Shown in pieces: positions 7,105 to 14,494 of a DNA stretch of 15,025 bases. Each line of letters opens with the position of its first letter. Position 1 is the stretch's first letter. The notes under the pieces were generated by a model that made no database searches, was not told the origin of the DNA, and saw only the letters and a list, made by a program, of their open reading frames with translations. The DNA is from DATCVR01 sp036566745 (lineage in GTDB: Bacteria; Actinomycetota; Actinomycetes; Jiangellales; Jiangellaceae), in contig DATCVR010000351.1 of assembly GCA_036566745.1 (NCBI GenBank), positions 1 to 15,025 of the forward strand, given 5' to 3'. Made by a program: the position numbers and the translations under genes.

Positions 7105-7227
7105 CGGCCCGCCCGTCGCCCGGTCTCCGCCGCCCGTCTCATCCGGCGCCTTCCGGTTGGCCATCCGGCCTGGTCATGGGGCATCGTTAAGGGGTCAATC
7201 GGTCGACCCGACGGTGGAGGTGTGGAG
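7105..7227. other. Intergenic spacer with two CATCCGGC direct repeats
   Basis: The 123-base gap between the CwlM-like gene and the aminotransferase gene holds CATCCGGC at 7140-7147 and again at 7162-7169, 22 bases start to start (about two helical turns). The small inverted repeat GGCC-ATCC-GGCC spans 7159-7170. TTAA at 7187-7190 is the only AT-rich spot. No promoter with good -35 and -10 elements is evident, though the gap suggests one for the downstream pair. Confidence 0.4.
7216..7220 (+). promoter_or_regulatory. Ribosome binding site that fixes the aminotransferase start
   Basis: GGAGG at 7216-7220 stands seven bases before the ATG at 7228. The in-frame GTG at 7222 would have only one base of spacing, so ATG 7228 is the better start. 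Confidence 0.65.
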
Positions 7228-8568
7228 ATGGGCCAGTCGCCCGGCACGAACCGAAGGACGACCGAGGCAGCAGCAACCACCACCGGCTCGCGGCTCGATT
7301 CGTACGTCGACCGCTATGCCACCCGCACCCACGGGATGACCGCCTCCGAGGTGCGGTCGCTGTTCGCCGTGGCCTCGCGACCCGAGGTGGTGTCGCTTGC
7401 CGGCGGCATGCCCAACATCTCCGGGCTGCCGCTCGACGTGGTCGGATCACTCGTCCACGACCTCGTCGACAAGCGCGGCATGACGGCACTGCAGTACGGC
7501 TCCGGCCAGGGCGACCCGGGTCTGCGCGAGCAGATCTGCGATGTCATGCAGCCGGCGGGCATCAACGCCCATCCCGACGACGTCACCGTCACGGTCGGCT
7601 CGCAGCAAGCCCTCGACCTTGTCACCCGCATCTTCATCGACCCCGGCGACGTGATCCTGGCCGAGGCGCCGTCGTACGTCGGAGCCCTCGGCACGTTCCG
7701 GTCGTACCAGGCCGACGTGGTTCACGTCGAGATGGACGACGACGGCCTGGTGCCCGACCGGCTGCGCGAGGCGATCGCCGCGGTCGAGGCGTCCGGGCGG
7801 CGGATCAAGTTCCTCTACACGATCCCGAGCTACCACAACCCGGCCGGCGTCACCCTCACGGCGTCGCGGCGGGCCGAGGTCCTCGACATCTGCCGGCGTG
7901 CCGACGTCCTGATCATCGAGGACGACCCCTACGGCCTGCTGGGCTTCGACGGCGACGTGCCCCGGGCGATGCGCGCCGACGACGCCGACGGCGTGGTGTA
8001 CCTCGGGTCGTTCTCCAAGACGTTCGCGCCGGGCTTCCGGGTGGGCTGGGCGCTGGCGCCGCATGCCGTGCGCGAGAAGCTCGTGCTCGCGGCCGAGAAC
8101 AGCGTGTTGTGTCCCCCGGCCTTCAGTCAGCTGGCGGTCTCGGAGTATCTGGCCGGTCACGACTGGCTCGGGCAGGTCAAGGCGTTCCGTGAGACCTATC
8201 GCGAGCGCCGCGACGCCATGCTCGGCGCGCTCGACGACCTCTTCCCGCCGGGAGCCCACTGGACCCACCCGATCGGCGGGTTCTACGTCTGGCTCACGCT
8301 GCCCCAAGGGCTCGACGCCAAGGCGATGCTGCCGCGGGCCGTCACCAATCGCGTCGCGTACGTGCCGGGCACGGCCTTCTACGCCGACGGGTTCGGCTCC
8401 CGCTCGATGCGGCTGTCGTACTGTTACCCCACCCCGGAGCGGATCCGTGAGGGAGTGCGGCGGCTGTCCCAGGTCGTCGAGCAGGAGATGGAGCTTCGGG
8501 CGACGTTCGGTGCGTCCGTCACCACCCGTCGTCCCGGCCTCGATGCGCCCGCACCCGACCAGAGTTGA
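7228..8568 (+). CDS. PLP-dependent class I/II aminotransferase (2-aminoadipate/LysN-like)
   Basis: The protein has 446 residues and is a fold-type I aminotransferase. Visible active-site elements are Asn204 in YHNPAG, Asp232 and Tyr235 in EDDPYG (ring nitrogen and O3' contacts), Lys264 in GSFSKTFAPG (Schiff base with PLP), and Arg395 in SMRLSYC (substrate carboxylate). The pattern SLAGGMPN near the N-terminus, the QYG-SGQGDPGLREQ segment and EDDPYG resemble the LysN/alpha-aminoadipate and MocR-type catalytic domains. There is no N-terminal DNA-binding domain: residues 1-35 are a short Thr/Ala-rich leader. The D-Ala-D-Ala ligase gene begins 15 bases after its stop, so the two are probably co-transcribed. 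The substrate cannot be read from sequence; a role in amino-acid supply for the cell wall is only suggested by context. Confidence 0.85.
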   Translation: MGQSPGTNRRTTEAAATTTGSRLDSYVDRYATRTHGMTASEVRSLFAVASRPEVVSLAGGMPNISGLPLDVVGSLVHDLVDKRGMTALQYGSGQGDPGLREQICDVMQPAGINAHPDDVTVTVGSQQALDLVTRIFIDPGDVILAEAPSYVGALGTFRSYQADVVHVEMDDDGLVPDRLREAIAAVEASGRRIKFLYTIPSYHNPAGVTLTASRRAEVLDICRRADVLIIEDDPYGLLGFDGDVPRAMRADDADGVVYLGSFSKTFAPGFRVGWALAPHAVREKLVLAAENSVLCPPAFSQLAVSEYLAGHDWLGQVKAFRETYRERRDAMLGALDDLFPPGAHWTHPIGGFYVWLTLPQGLDAKAMLPRAVTNRVAYVPGTAFYADGFGSRSMRLSYCYPTPERIREGVRRLSQVVEQEMELRATFGASVTTRRPGLDAPAPDQS

Positions 8569-8583
8569 CCAGGAGTTCCTTGC

Positions 8584-9537
8584 ATGAGCGATCTCGGCCG
8601 CGTCCTCGTCCTCGCAGGCGGGCTGTCCCACGAACGCGACGTGTCGTTGCGCTCGGGGCGGCGAGTGGCCGAGGCGTTGCGTCAGGCCGGTGTCGACGTC
8701 GAGCAGCGTGACGCCGACGCCGGCCTGCTCGCGGCCGTCCGCGCCGACCCTCCGGCCGTGGTCTTCCCGCTGCTCCACGGCGTCCAGGGCGAGGACGGCG
8801 CGATCCAGGAGGTCCTGTCGCTGGCCGGGCTGCCCTACGTCGGCTCGGAGCCGCAGGCGTGCCGGCAGAGCTTCGACAAGCCGGTCGCGAAGTCGATCGC
8901 CGAGCGGGCCGGCGTCGCCACACTCCCGTCGGCCGTGCTGTCGCAGTCGACCTTCCGCGAGCTGGGCGCGGCGGTGCTGCTCGGCGCCATCGTCGACCAG
9001 TTCGGCCTCCCGCTGGTGGTCAAGCCGACGCGTGGCGGTTCGGCCCTCGGGACGTCGGTGGTGCGCAGTGCCGACGATCTCCCGGCCGCCATGGTCGAGT
9101 GCTTCGCGTACGGCGAGCCGGCCCTGATCGAGCAGTGGATCGACGGCACCGAGGTCGCCGTGTCGGTCGTCGACACCGGCGAGGGTCCTCGGGCGTTGCC
9201 GGCGGTCGAGATCGTTCCCGAGTCGGGCATCTACGATTACCACGCGCGTTACACCGCCGGCGCCACCGAGTTCTTCGTGCCGGCCCGGCTGACGCCCTCC
9301 ACGACCCAACGCGTCGCCCAGGCGGCCATCACCGCGCACGAAGCCCTCGGCCTCCGCGACCTCTCCCGCACCGACCTCATCGTCGACGCCGCGGGCACGC
9401 CGTGGCTGATCGACGTCAACGTCGCGCCGGGCATGACCGAGACCTCGCTGCTGCCGCAGTCGGTTCAGGCTGCTGGACTCGATCTCGGCGTGCTGGCGCG
9501 CGATCTTTTGGTGGCGGCGGTCGCTCGACACCGTTGA
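8584..9537 (+). CDS. ddl: D-alanine-D-alanine ligase
   Basis: The protein has 317 residues, normal for the family (E. coli DdlB has 306). The ATG at 8584 follows AGGAG with eight bases of spacing. It joins two D-Ala molecules using ATP to make the dipeptide added to the peptidoglycan stem, in the cytoplasm. The ATP-grasp features are in order: LAGGLSHERDVSLRSG at the N-terminus, HGVQGEDGAIQ, VVKPTRGGSALGTS (ATP loop), GIYDYHARY (omega loop), RTDLIVD with metal-binding Asp264, and DVNVAPGMTETSLLP with Asn279. Tyr223 in the omega loop aligns with DdlB Tyr216, the residue linked to D-Ala rather than D-lactate use, so a normal D-Ala-D-Ala product is expected. Asp277 replaces the usual metal-binding Glu, a conservative change. 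Confidence 0.93.
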   Translation: MSDLGRVLVLAGGLSHERDVSLRSGRRVAEALRQAGVDVEQRDADAGLLAAVRADPPAVVFPLLHGVQGEDGAIQEVLSLAGLPYVGSEPQACRQSFDKPVAKSIAERAGVATLPSAVLSQSTFRELGAAVLLGAIVDQFGLPLVVKPTRGGSALGTSVVRSADDLPAAMVECFAYGEPALIEQWIDGTEVAVSVVDTGEGPRALPAVEIVPESGIYDYHARYTAGATEFFVPARLTPSTTQRVAQAAITAHEALGLRDLSRTDLIVDAAGTPWLIDVNVAPGMTETSLLPQSVQAAGLDLGVLARDLLVAAVARHR

Positions 9538-9553
9538 GCCCTCACTCAGGGCT
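9537..9553. terminator. Hairpin at the ddl stop codon
   Basis: AGCCCT (9537-9542), a five-base loop and AGGGCT (9548-9553) form a perfect six-pair GC-rich stem starting at the last base of the ddl stop codon. No T-run follows, so it is at best a weak or Rho-assisted terminator. Confidence 0.35.
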
Positions 9554-9710
9554 GAGGCTCGCCGACGTGAAGCGTCCCGGCTCACGTGGTCGAGGCTCCG
9601 GTCGGCGTGAGTGGAGCCGTCAGCTGTCCCGGGCTCCAGCTGTTCGCGCGTCAGTCGGGCAAGCGTGAGTAGCCGCCGCGACAGCAGCGGCGGCGTCAGT
9701 AGCGGCGGCG
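9538..9710. other. Convergent spacer rich in inverted repeats
   Basis: The 173 bases between the ddl and parB stop codons carry no plausible gene but many short repeats. CGCCGAC (9560-9566) pairs with GTCGGCG (9601-9607), GGAGCC (9613-9618) pairs with GGCTCC (9632-9637), and CAGCTG occurs at 9621-9626 and 9637-9642, and again at 9712-9717 just inside parB. The region probably terminates transcription from both sides. Confidence 0.5.
9672..9694. terminator. GC hairpin downstream of parB
   Basis: GCCGCCGC (9672-9679), a seven-base loop and GCGGCGGC (9687-9694) form a perfect eight-pair stem in the convergent spacer, 17 bases past the parB stop. It lacks a U-tract on either strand. A bidirectional terminator is the simplest reading. 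Confidence 0.45.
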
Positions 9711-9714
9711 TCAG
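9686..9714. repeat. Tandem 15-base repeat running into the parB stop codon
   Basis: AGCGGCGGCGTCAG occurs at 9686-9699 and 9701-9714 with one base between, a 15-base period. The second copy contains the parB stop (TCA on the plus strand, 9711-9713). A duplication of this unit would extend the hairpin region without altering ParB. Confidence 0.7.
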
Positions 9715-10733
9715 CTGTGGTCGGAATCCGAGGTCGGCGCGATGGTCCCGACGATCCGCTCCAGGTCGTCGATGCTGGCGAACTCGATGGTGACCTTGCC
9801 CTTGTTGCGGCCGAGGTCGACCTTCACTCGGGTGTCGAGCCGCTCGGAGAGTGTTTCGGCGATGTCCGCCAGCCGTGGCGCCACCGGGCGGGCGGCTCGG
9901 CGCGGACGTTCGGCCGGGGTGTCGTCGACGCCGAGTGCCACGATCTCCTCGACCGTGCGGACGCTCAGCCCTTCGGCGACGATCCGCTGGGCGAGCCGCT
10001 CCTGGGACGCGCCGTCGGAGAGGCCGAGGAGCGCGCGGGCGTGGCCGGCGGACAGGACCCCGGCGGCGACCCTGCGCTGCACCAGCGGCGGGAGCTTGAG
10101 GAGGCGGAGCGTGTTGGAGATCTGCGGGCGGCTCCGCCCGATCCGGGTGGCGAGCTCGTCGTGAGTGCAGCCGAAGTCGTCGAGGAGCTGCTGGTATGCG
10201 GCAGCCTCTTCCAGCGGGTTCAGCTGGCTGCGGTGGAGGTTCTCGAGGAGTGCGTCGCGCAGCATGTCGTCGTCGCGCGTCGTGCGGACGATGGCCGGGA
10301 TCGTCTCGAGCCCCGCGGCCTGAGTGGCGCGCCACCGCCGCTCGCCCATGACGAGCTCGTAGCGGTTGTCCTCGAGTACCCGCACGACGATCGGCTGCAG
10401 GAGCCCGATCTCGGTGATGGAGTGGGTCAGTTCGGCGAGAGCGTCCTCGTCGAACACCTGGCGAGGCTGCCGGGGGTTCGGGGAGATGGCCGACACCGGG
10501 ATCTCGGCGAAGGTCGCGCCGTCGACGGGCACGAGGTCCGAGGCCGGCGACGACGTCGTTTCACGTGAAACCGGCTGCGTGGGATGGCCGTTGCGGCTGG
10601 CTGGATCGGGGAAGAAGACATCGACCGGAGAGGGTGGAGCCTTGACGGACTCCTGGGACGTGCTCGCCTCGGGCGGCGCGGTGGGTATCAGGGCACCCAA
10701 CCCGCGACCCAGGCCTCTACGGCGCTCAGTCAC
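9711..10733 (-). CDS. parB: Chromosome partitioning protein ParB
   Basis: The protein has 340 residues. The GTG start overlaps the parA stop by four bases (GTGA, 10733-10730) and has GGAGG (plus-strand 10741-10745) seven bases upstream. The N-terminus starts with the ParB-typical RRRGLGRGLGALIP, which contacts ParA, then a disordered Pro/Ser stretch. The CTP-binding core follows: NPRQPR, LLQPIVVR and GERRWRA (130-136). A helix-turn-helix region (IGRSRPQISNTLRLLKLP) binds parS, and a C-terminal dimerisation domain ends in KVTIEFASIDDLERIV. ParB loads at parS near the origin, spreads by CTP-dependent sliding and guides SMC and ParA. A perfect parS lies in its own gene at codons 55-59. Confidence 0.96.
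   Translation of the reverse strand: MTERRRGLGRGLGALIPTAPPEASTSQESVKAPPSPVDVFFPDPASRNGHPTQPVSRETTSSPASDLVPVDGATFAEIPVSAISPNPRQPRQVFDEDALAELTHSITEIGLLQPIVVRVLEDNRYELVMGERRWRATQAAGLETIPAIVRTTRDDDMLRDALLENLHRSQLNPLEEAAAYQQLLDDFGCTHDELATRIGRSRPQISNTLRLLKLPPLVQRRVAAGVLSAGHARALLGLSDGASQERLAQRIVAEGLSVRTVEEIVALGVDDTPAERPRRAARPVAPRLADIAETLSERLDTRVKVDLGRNKGKVTIEFASIDDLERIVGTIAPTSDSDHS
10558..10571. promoter_or_regulatory. parS site within parB
   Basis: GTTTCACGTGAAAC is a perfect 14-base palindrome identical to the core of the widely conserved ParB-binding site. It lies in the N-terminal disordered part of parB and reads there as Val-Ser-Arg-Glu-Thr (residues 55-59). Confidence 0.95.
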
Positions 10734-11884
10734 TGTCCGTCCTCCGTTCGTGCGTTCCCCGTACCTGCGCCCCGCTCAGCCATCTCGCGGGCAGCCTCGA
10801 GGTATGAGAGCGCGCCGCTGGACGTGGGGTCGTAGGTCATGACCGTCTGGCCGTAGCTCGGCGCCTCGCTGATGCGCACCGATCGCGGCACAGTCGTCCG
10901 GAGCACGGTGTCGCCGAAATGCTGGCGCACCTCGTCGGCGACCTGGGCCGCCAGACGGGTCCGTGCGTCGTACATCGTCAGAAGAATCGTGGAGACGGCC
11001 AGCGAGCGGTTGAGGTGGGCTCGCACCATGTCGATGTTCTTCAGGAGCTGGCTCAGCCCCTCGAGCGCGTAGTACTCGCACTGGATCGGGATGAGGACCT
11101 CGTCGCCACCCACCAGGGCGTTGACGGTCAGCAGCCCCAGGGAGGGCGGGCAGTCGAGGAGGACGTAGTCGTAGTCGCCCTGGGGGCCGCGCAGGTGAGC
11201 TTCGAGCGCCTGGCGCATCCGGGCTTCACGGGCGACGAGCGACACCAGCTCGATCTCGGCACCGGCCAGATCGATCGTCGCCGGCACGCACCAGAGATCG
11301 TCGAACCCATCGACCTTCTGGACGACGTCGTCGATCGGGACTTCTTCGATGAGGACGTCGTAGACGCTGGGGATGTTGGCGTGGTGGTCGATGCCGAGCG
11401 CGGTGGACGCGTTGCCCTGGGGGTCGAGGTCGACCACGAGGACCCGCATGCCGTTGACCGCGAGGGCGGCGGCGATGTTCACCGTGGTGGTCGTCTTGCC
11501 CACCCCGCCCTTCTGGTTCGCCACGACCATGACGCGGGTGTGGTCGGGCTTGGGCATGGGCTCGCGACGCCGCCCGATGGCCACCAGGGCGGCGGCGGCC
11601 TCACGGGCGATCGGGGTGTCGTAGTCGGCCAGCGAGCCGGTGAACGACATGTCGCTGAGTTCGGCGGCGGTACGGACAGGCGAACCCACAGCTCCGGTGG
11701 TGTTCTCCTCGTGACCTTTCACCGACGCCTCACTCTCTGTATCCGGCGTCCGAGCCGGAGCGACATGATCTCTGACGATCGGCCAGCCGAGCGCCGATAC
11801 GCGCACCGATCCTACGGGTTCCGAGGGACTGCTCTGCGACCCGAGGGGCCATCCCAGACCTGGAGCGGTGGCGTACGCGGTCAT
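10730..11884 (-). CDS. parA: Chromosome partitioning ATPase ParA
   Basis: The protein has 384 residues. The ATG at 11884 overlaps the rsmG stop (ATGA) and has a strong GGAGGAGG five bases upstream, which decides it over an upstream in-frame start inside rsmG. Residues 1-115 are a low-complexity tail. The deviant Walker A motif is KGGVGKTTT at 125-133, followed by DLDPQGNAS at 152-160 and the Walker B region LLDCPPS with Asp244. RTTVPRSVRISEAPSYG near the C-terminus is typical of chromosomal ParA/Soj. The ATP-bound dimer binds DNA non-specifically, and ParB-stimulated hydrolysis drives origin segregation. In actinobacteria it also links to the polar growth machinery. Residue Arg117, before the MVVANQ strand, begins the fold proper. 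Confidence 0.96.
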   Translation of the reverse strand: MTAYATAPGLGWPLGSQSSPSEPVGSVRVSALGWPIVRDHVAPARTPDTESEASVKGHEENTTGAVGSPVRTAAELSDMSFTGSLADYDTPIAREAAAALVAIGRRREPMPKPDHTRVMVVANQKGGVGKTTTTVNIAAALAVNGMRVLVVDLDPQGNASTALGIDHHANIPSVYDVLIEEVPIDDVVQKVDGFDDLWCVPATIDLAGAEIELVSLVAREARMRQALEAHLRGPQGDYDYVLLDCPPSLGLLTVNALVGGDEVLIPIQCEYYALEGLSQLLKNIDMVRAHLNRSLAVSTILLTMYDARTRLAAQVADEVRQHFGDTVLRTTVPRSVRISEAPSYGQTVMTYDPTSSGALSYLEAAREMAERGAGTGNARTEDGQ

Positions 11885-12612
11885 GCCTTCCTCCTCCGCC
11901 GGCCGGGTGGTCGTGTGGGCGGCGCGCTCCCCGTGGCGCGTATGACGACCGCCACCAGCGTCGGTGGATCGACGACGCCCGAACCGGCTTCCTCCACTCT
12001 CCACGACGACGCGCCCGATCGCGTCAACGACGCGGCAGAAGCGGCGAGTTCGTCGGCGATCGAAGCGCCCTTGAGTGCGAGGAGGCGACCGCCCGGGCGC
12101 AGAAGGGGCAGCGTCCACCCCGCCAGCTTCTCCAACGGCGCCACGGCGCGAGCGGTCACGACGTCGTAGCCGCGGCCGTCGCGGATCTCCTCGGCGCGGG
12201 CGCGCTGCACCGTTACCGACGACAGCCCGAGCTCGTCCACCGTCTCGCGGAGGAACGTCGCACGGCGCAGCAGCGGCTCGATCAGGGTGATCTCGAGATC
12301 GGGGCGGGCCAGGGCCAGCGCCACCCCCGGGAGCCCTGCGCCCGAGCCGACGTCGGCCACCCGCTCGCCGTCACGGATCAGGTCGGCGACCACCGCGCAG
12401 TTGAGGACGTGACGTTCCCACAGGCGGGGCACCTCGCGCGGGCCAAGGAGTCCGCGCTCGATCCCCGCACTCGCGAGGCGCGCCACGTACGCCTGGGCCA
12501 GGGCGAGACGGTCACCGAAGAACTCGGCGGCCTCGGCCGGAGCCTCAGGAGGTGCCGTTTCACGTGAAACGGCGCGCCGGTGGTCCGGCGCGCCGTCGGC
12601 ACGACTACTCAT
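11881..12612 (-). CDS. rsmG: 16S rRNA (guanine527-N7)-methyltransferase RsmG
   Basis: The protein has 243 residues and a Rossmann-fold methyltransferase domain. The SAM-binding glycine motif DVGSGAGLPG starts at Asp87, with LIEP (acidic end of strand two) and the family's VTARAVAPLEKL and LLALKG segments after it. LWERHVLNC near residue 65 is the RsmG substrate-side signature. It methylates N7 of G527 in 16S rRNA; loss is known to give low-level streptomycin resistance. The N-terminal 30 residues are unstructured and carry parS as codons 15-19. The C-terminus is basic (PGRRRRKA). The ATG at 12612 lies 27 bases after the jag stop, with only a weak purine-rich ribosome binding site. Confidence 0.95.
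   Translation of the reverse strand: MSSRADGAPDHRRAVSRETAPPEAPAEAAEFFGDRLALAQAYVARLASAGIERGLLGPREVPRLWERHVLNCAVVADLIRDGERVADVGSGAGLPGVALALARPDLEITLIEPLLRRATFLRETVDELGLSSVTVQRARAEEIRDGRGYDVVTARAVAPLEKLAGWTLPLLRPGGRLLALKGASIADELAASAASLTRSGASSWRVEEAGSGVVDPPTLVAVVIRATGSAPPTRPPGRRRRKA
11885..11897 (-). promoter_or_regulatory. Strong ribosome binding site for parA inside the rsmG 3' end
   Basis: Minus-strand GGAGGAGGAAGGC directly precedes the parA ATG. Together with the ATGA overlap it points to translational coupling of parA to rsmG. Confidence 0.75.
12554..12573. promoter_or_regulatory. parS site within rsmG, extended palindrome
   Basis: The core GTTTCACGTGAAAC (12557-12570) is identical to the site in parB, but the symmetry extends to a 20-base perfect palindrome, GCCGTTTCACGTGAAACGGC. 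It is translated as Val-Ser-Arg-Glu-Thr (residues 15-19 of RsmG), in the same frame as in parB. Confidence 0.95.
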
Positions 12613-12639
12613 CGAGGTCCGAGCTCTCGGCTCGGGTGG

Positions 12640-13152
12640 TCACGCAGGGAGAACCACCACATAGCGCTTGGGCTCGACGCCCTCGGACTCGCTGCGCAGC
12701 CCCTCGGCCGCCACCGCATCGTGCACGACCTTGCGCTCGAACGGCGTCATCGCACCGAGCGCCTCGGGCTCTCCGGACTCGCGCACCGAGCTTGCCGCGC
12801 GCTTGGCCAGCTCGACCAGCTCGGCCCGTCGTGCCGCGCGGAACCCGCCAACGTCGAGCATCAGCCGGCTGCGCTCGCCGGTCTCGCGGATCACGGCGAG
12901 CCGGGTCAGCTCCTGCAGCGCTTCGAGGACCTTGCCGTCGGGGCCTACGAGCACGTCGAGATCGTCGCCGACGATGGACACCGCCGCACGGTCGCCCTCG
13001 ACGTCCATGTCGATGTCGCCGTCGAGGTCGGCGATGTCCAGCAGGCCTTCGAGGTAGTCGGCAGCCACGTCGCCCTCATGCTCGAGGTGCTTCACCGCAG
13101 GCGCGGACGAGTCCGTGGCCGCGGGGGCAGTGGTGGTATCGGCGTCACTCAC
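12640..13152 (-). CDS. jag: Jag/KhpB-type RNA-binding protein (KH and R3H domains)
   Basis: The protein has 170 residues. The GTG start has GAGGAG six bases upstream. An acidic, Ala/Thr-rich N-terminus (1-25) precedes a KH-type domain with the GxxG loop GPDG at 70-73 followed by KVLEALQELT, and an R3H domain with Arg140 and His144 in FERKVVHDAV. It lacks the separate Jag_N domain of firmicute Jag, as is usual in actinobacteria. KhpB proteins bind RNA and influence cell elongation and division, often with KhpA (not in this window). The position after yidC is conserved across bacteria. The yidC stop is 58 bases upstream. Confidence 0.93.
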   Translation of the reverse strand: MSDADTTTAPAATDSSAPAVKHLEHEGDVAADYLEGLLDIADLDGDIDMDVEGDRAAVSIVGDDLDVLVGPDGKVLEALQELTRLAVIRETGERSRLMLDVGGFRAARRAELVELAKRAASSVRESGEPEALGAMTPFERKVVHDAVAAEGLRSESEGVEPKRYVVVLPA

Positions 13153-13210
13153 GTGAGACTCCTCATGAGGGATGTTCGTGGTCTGTCGGTGATCACGATC
13201 AGCGGAGGGC

Positions 13211-14155
13211 TTACTTCTTGCCCTTGCGCTGCGATCGAGAGGTTCGCTTCGGCTGGACGCGCCCCTGGGGACCAGTCTGCTCGCCGCCCGTGGCCGCCTC
13301 GGCGGCGGGTTCGACGGCGGCGGACCCGACCGGCAGTCCCTTGCGCCGCGCCTTGGCCTCGAGGCGCCGCTGGTGGGCCTTCTCCGCTTCGGTTCCGGGC
13401 GCGGGCATCCGACGGATCACGTAGAGCTGCTGGCCCATGGTCCAGATGTTCGACGTCAGCCAGTACAGGACGGTGCCCAGCGGGAAGTAGACGCCGGAGA
13501 ACGCGAAGACGAGCGGCAGGACGTACAGCAGGACCTTCTGCTGCTGGGCGAACGGGCCCTCCAGCGACTCCTTCGGCATGTTCTTGCGCATGATCTGGCG
13601 CTGCGTGATGAACTGCGTGACCACCATCAGGATGACCATGACGATCGCGACGACCTTGGTCGCCATGTCGTCCGTGGTGAGGAAGCTGTCGGTGATCTTG
13701 ATCCCGAAGACCTCTGCGCTCTCGACCGACGCGAACAGCTCCGGGTGATTGGCGAAGGCGCCCCGCGCGTGACCCTTGGCGATGCCGTCGAGCACCCGGA
13801 ACAGCGCGAACAGGAACGGCGCCTGGAGCAGGATCGGCAGGCACGACGCGAACGGGTTGGTGCCGCTGTCCTTGTAGAGCTTCATCGTCTCCTGCTGGAG
13901 ACGCTCGCGGTCGCCCTTGTACTTCTTCTGCAGCTCGCGCATCTTCGGCTGGAGCAGCTGGACCTTGCGCTGCGACTTGATCTGCCGGACGAACAGCGGG
14001 ATCAGCATGGTGCGGATCACGACCACGAGGCCGATGATCGACAACGTCCAGCTCACGCCGCTGTGTTCGGCACCGAACAGCGAGTCGAAGAGCCAGTGCC
14101 AGCCGATCATGATCCAGCTGACGAGGAAGTACAGCGGCGCGAGCAGGGTGTCCAC
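13211..14155 (-). CDS. yidC: Membrane protein insertase YidC
   Basis: The protein has 314 residues. The GTG start is six bases after the yidD stop; GAGGAG lies eleven bases upstream, a long spacing. Membrane segments are seen at about residues 5-27, 36-56, 100-125, 165-188 and 208-240. The conserved groove arginine is Arg48 (VVVIRTMLIPL). A charged cytoplasmic hairpin rich in Lys and Gln follows (RQIKSQRKVQLLQPKMRELQ). SCLPILLQAPFLFALFRVL and GVYFPLGTVLYWLTSNIWTMGQQ are strong family signatures. The C-terminal tail (255-314) is basic, ending in SRSQRKGKK, and probably contacts ribosomes. It inserts membrane proteins alone or with SecYEG. Confidence 0.96.
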   Translation of the reverse strand: MDTLLAPLYFLVSWIMIGWHWLFDSLFGAEHSGVSWTLSIIGLVVVIRTMLIPLFVRQIKSQRKVQLLQPKMRELQKKYKGDRERLQQETMKLYKDSGTNPFASCLPILLQAPFLFALFRVLDGIAKGHARGAFANHPELFASVESAEVFGIKITDSFLTTDDMATKVVAIVMVILMVVTQFITQRQIMRKNMPKESLEGPFAQQQKVLLYVLPLVFAFSGVYFPLGTVLYWLTSNIWTMGQQLYVIRRMPAPGTEAEKAHQRRLEAKARRKGLPVGSAAVEPAAEAATGGEQTGPQGRVQPKRTSRSQRKGKK

Positions 14156-14161
14156 GGGTGG

Positions 14162-14494
14162 TCAGGCTCCTCGAAGGGCAGGGACGTCAGAAGTAGAACT
14201 GTGGCGGTGCGGCTGCGGTTCCGGGTCGGCGTCGTCGCCGCCGTCGGTGCCGGCCGCCCGGCCCCACCAGCGGTACTCGGCGCGGCCGGGCACGAGGTCG
14301 ACTCCTCCCTCGCACCACGGGTGGCAACGGCCGAGCCGCCGCACTGCGAGCCAGCTCCCGCGTAACGCGCCGTGGTCTTCGACGGACTTCAGCGCATAGG
14401 CCGAGCACGAGGGGTAGTACCGGCAGGTCTGCCCGTAGAGCGGGCTGACGACAAGGCGGTAACCCTTGAGGACCGCGATCAGAAGCCACTTCAT
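14162..14494 (-). CDS. yidD: Membrane protein insertion efficiency factor YidD
   Basis: The protein has 110 residues. The ATG start overlaps the rnpA stop by four bases (ATGA), indicating coupling. The YidD core is plain: GYRLVVSPLYGQTCRYYPSCS with Cys24 and Cys30, and GRCHPWCEGGVDLVP. It is a small membrane-associated protein thought to help YidC-dependent insertion. The core ends near residue 75; the remaining 35 residues are a Gly/Asp/Pro/His-rich tail absent from the shortest family members. Confidence 0.94.
   Translation of the reverse strand: MKWLLIAVLKGYRLVVSPLYGQTCRYYPSCSAYALKSVEDHGALRGSWLAVRRLGRCHPWCEGGVDLVPGRAEYRWWGRAAGTDGGDDADPEPQPHRHSSTSDVPALRGA

Noticed and set aside
7447..10335. 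A 962-codon minus-strand open frame across the aminotransferase, ddl and parB genes
   Set aside because: It crosses three well-identified genes, has no recognisable domain and is rich in Arg/Gly/Ala as antisense frames in GC-rich DNA are.
11885..12118. A longer ParA starting 78 codons upstream
   Set aside because: The extension lies wholly inside rsmG in another frame. The ATG at 11884 has a strong ribosome binding site and the ATGA overlap.
13148..13157. CTCACGTGAG palindrome at the jag start as a third parS
   Set aside because: The 14-base window around it differs from the parS core at four positions, and its sequence is partly fixed by the GTG start and following codons.
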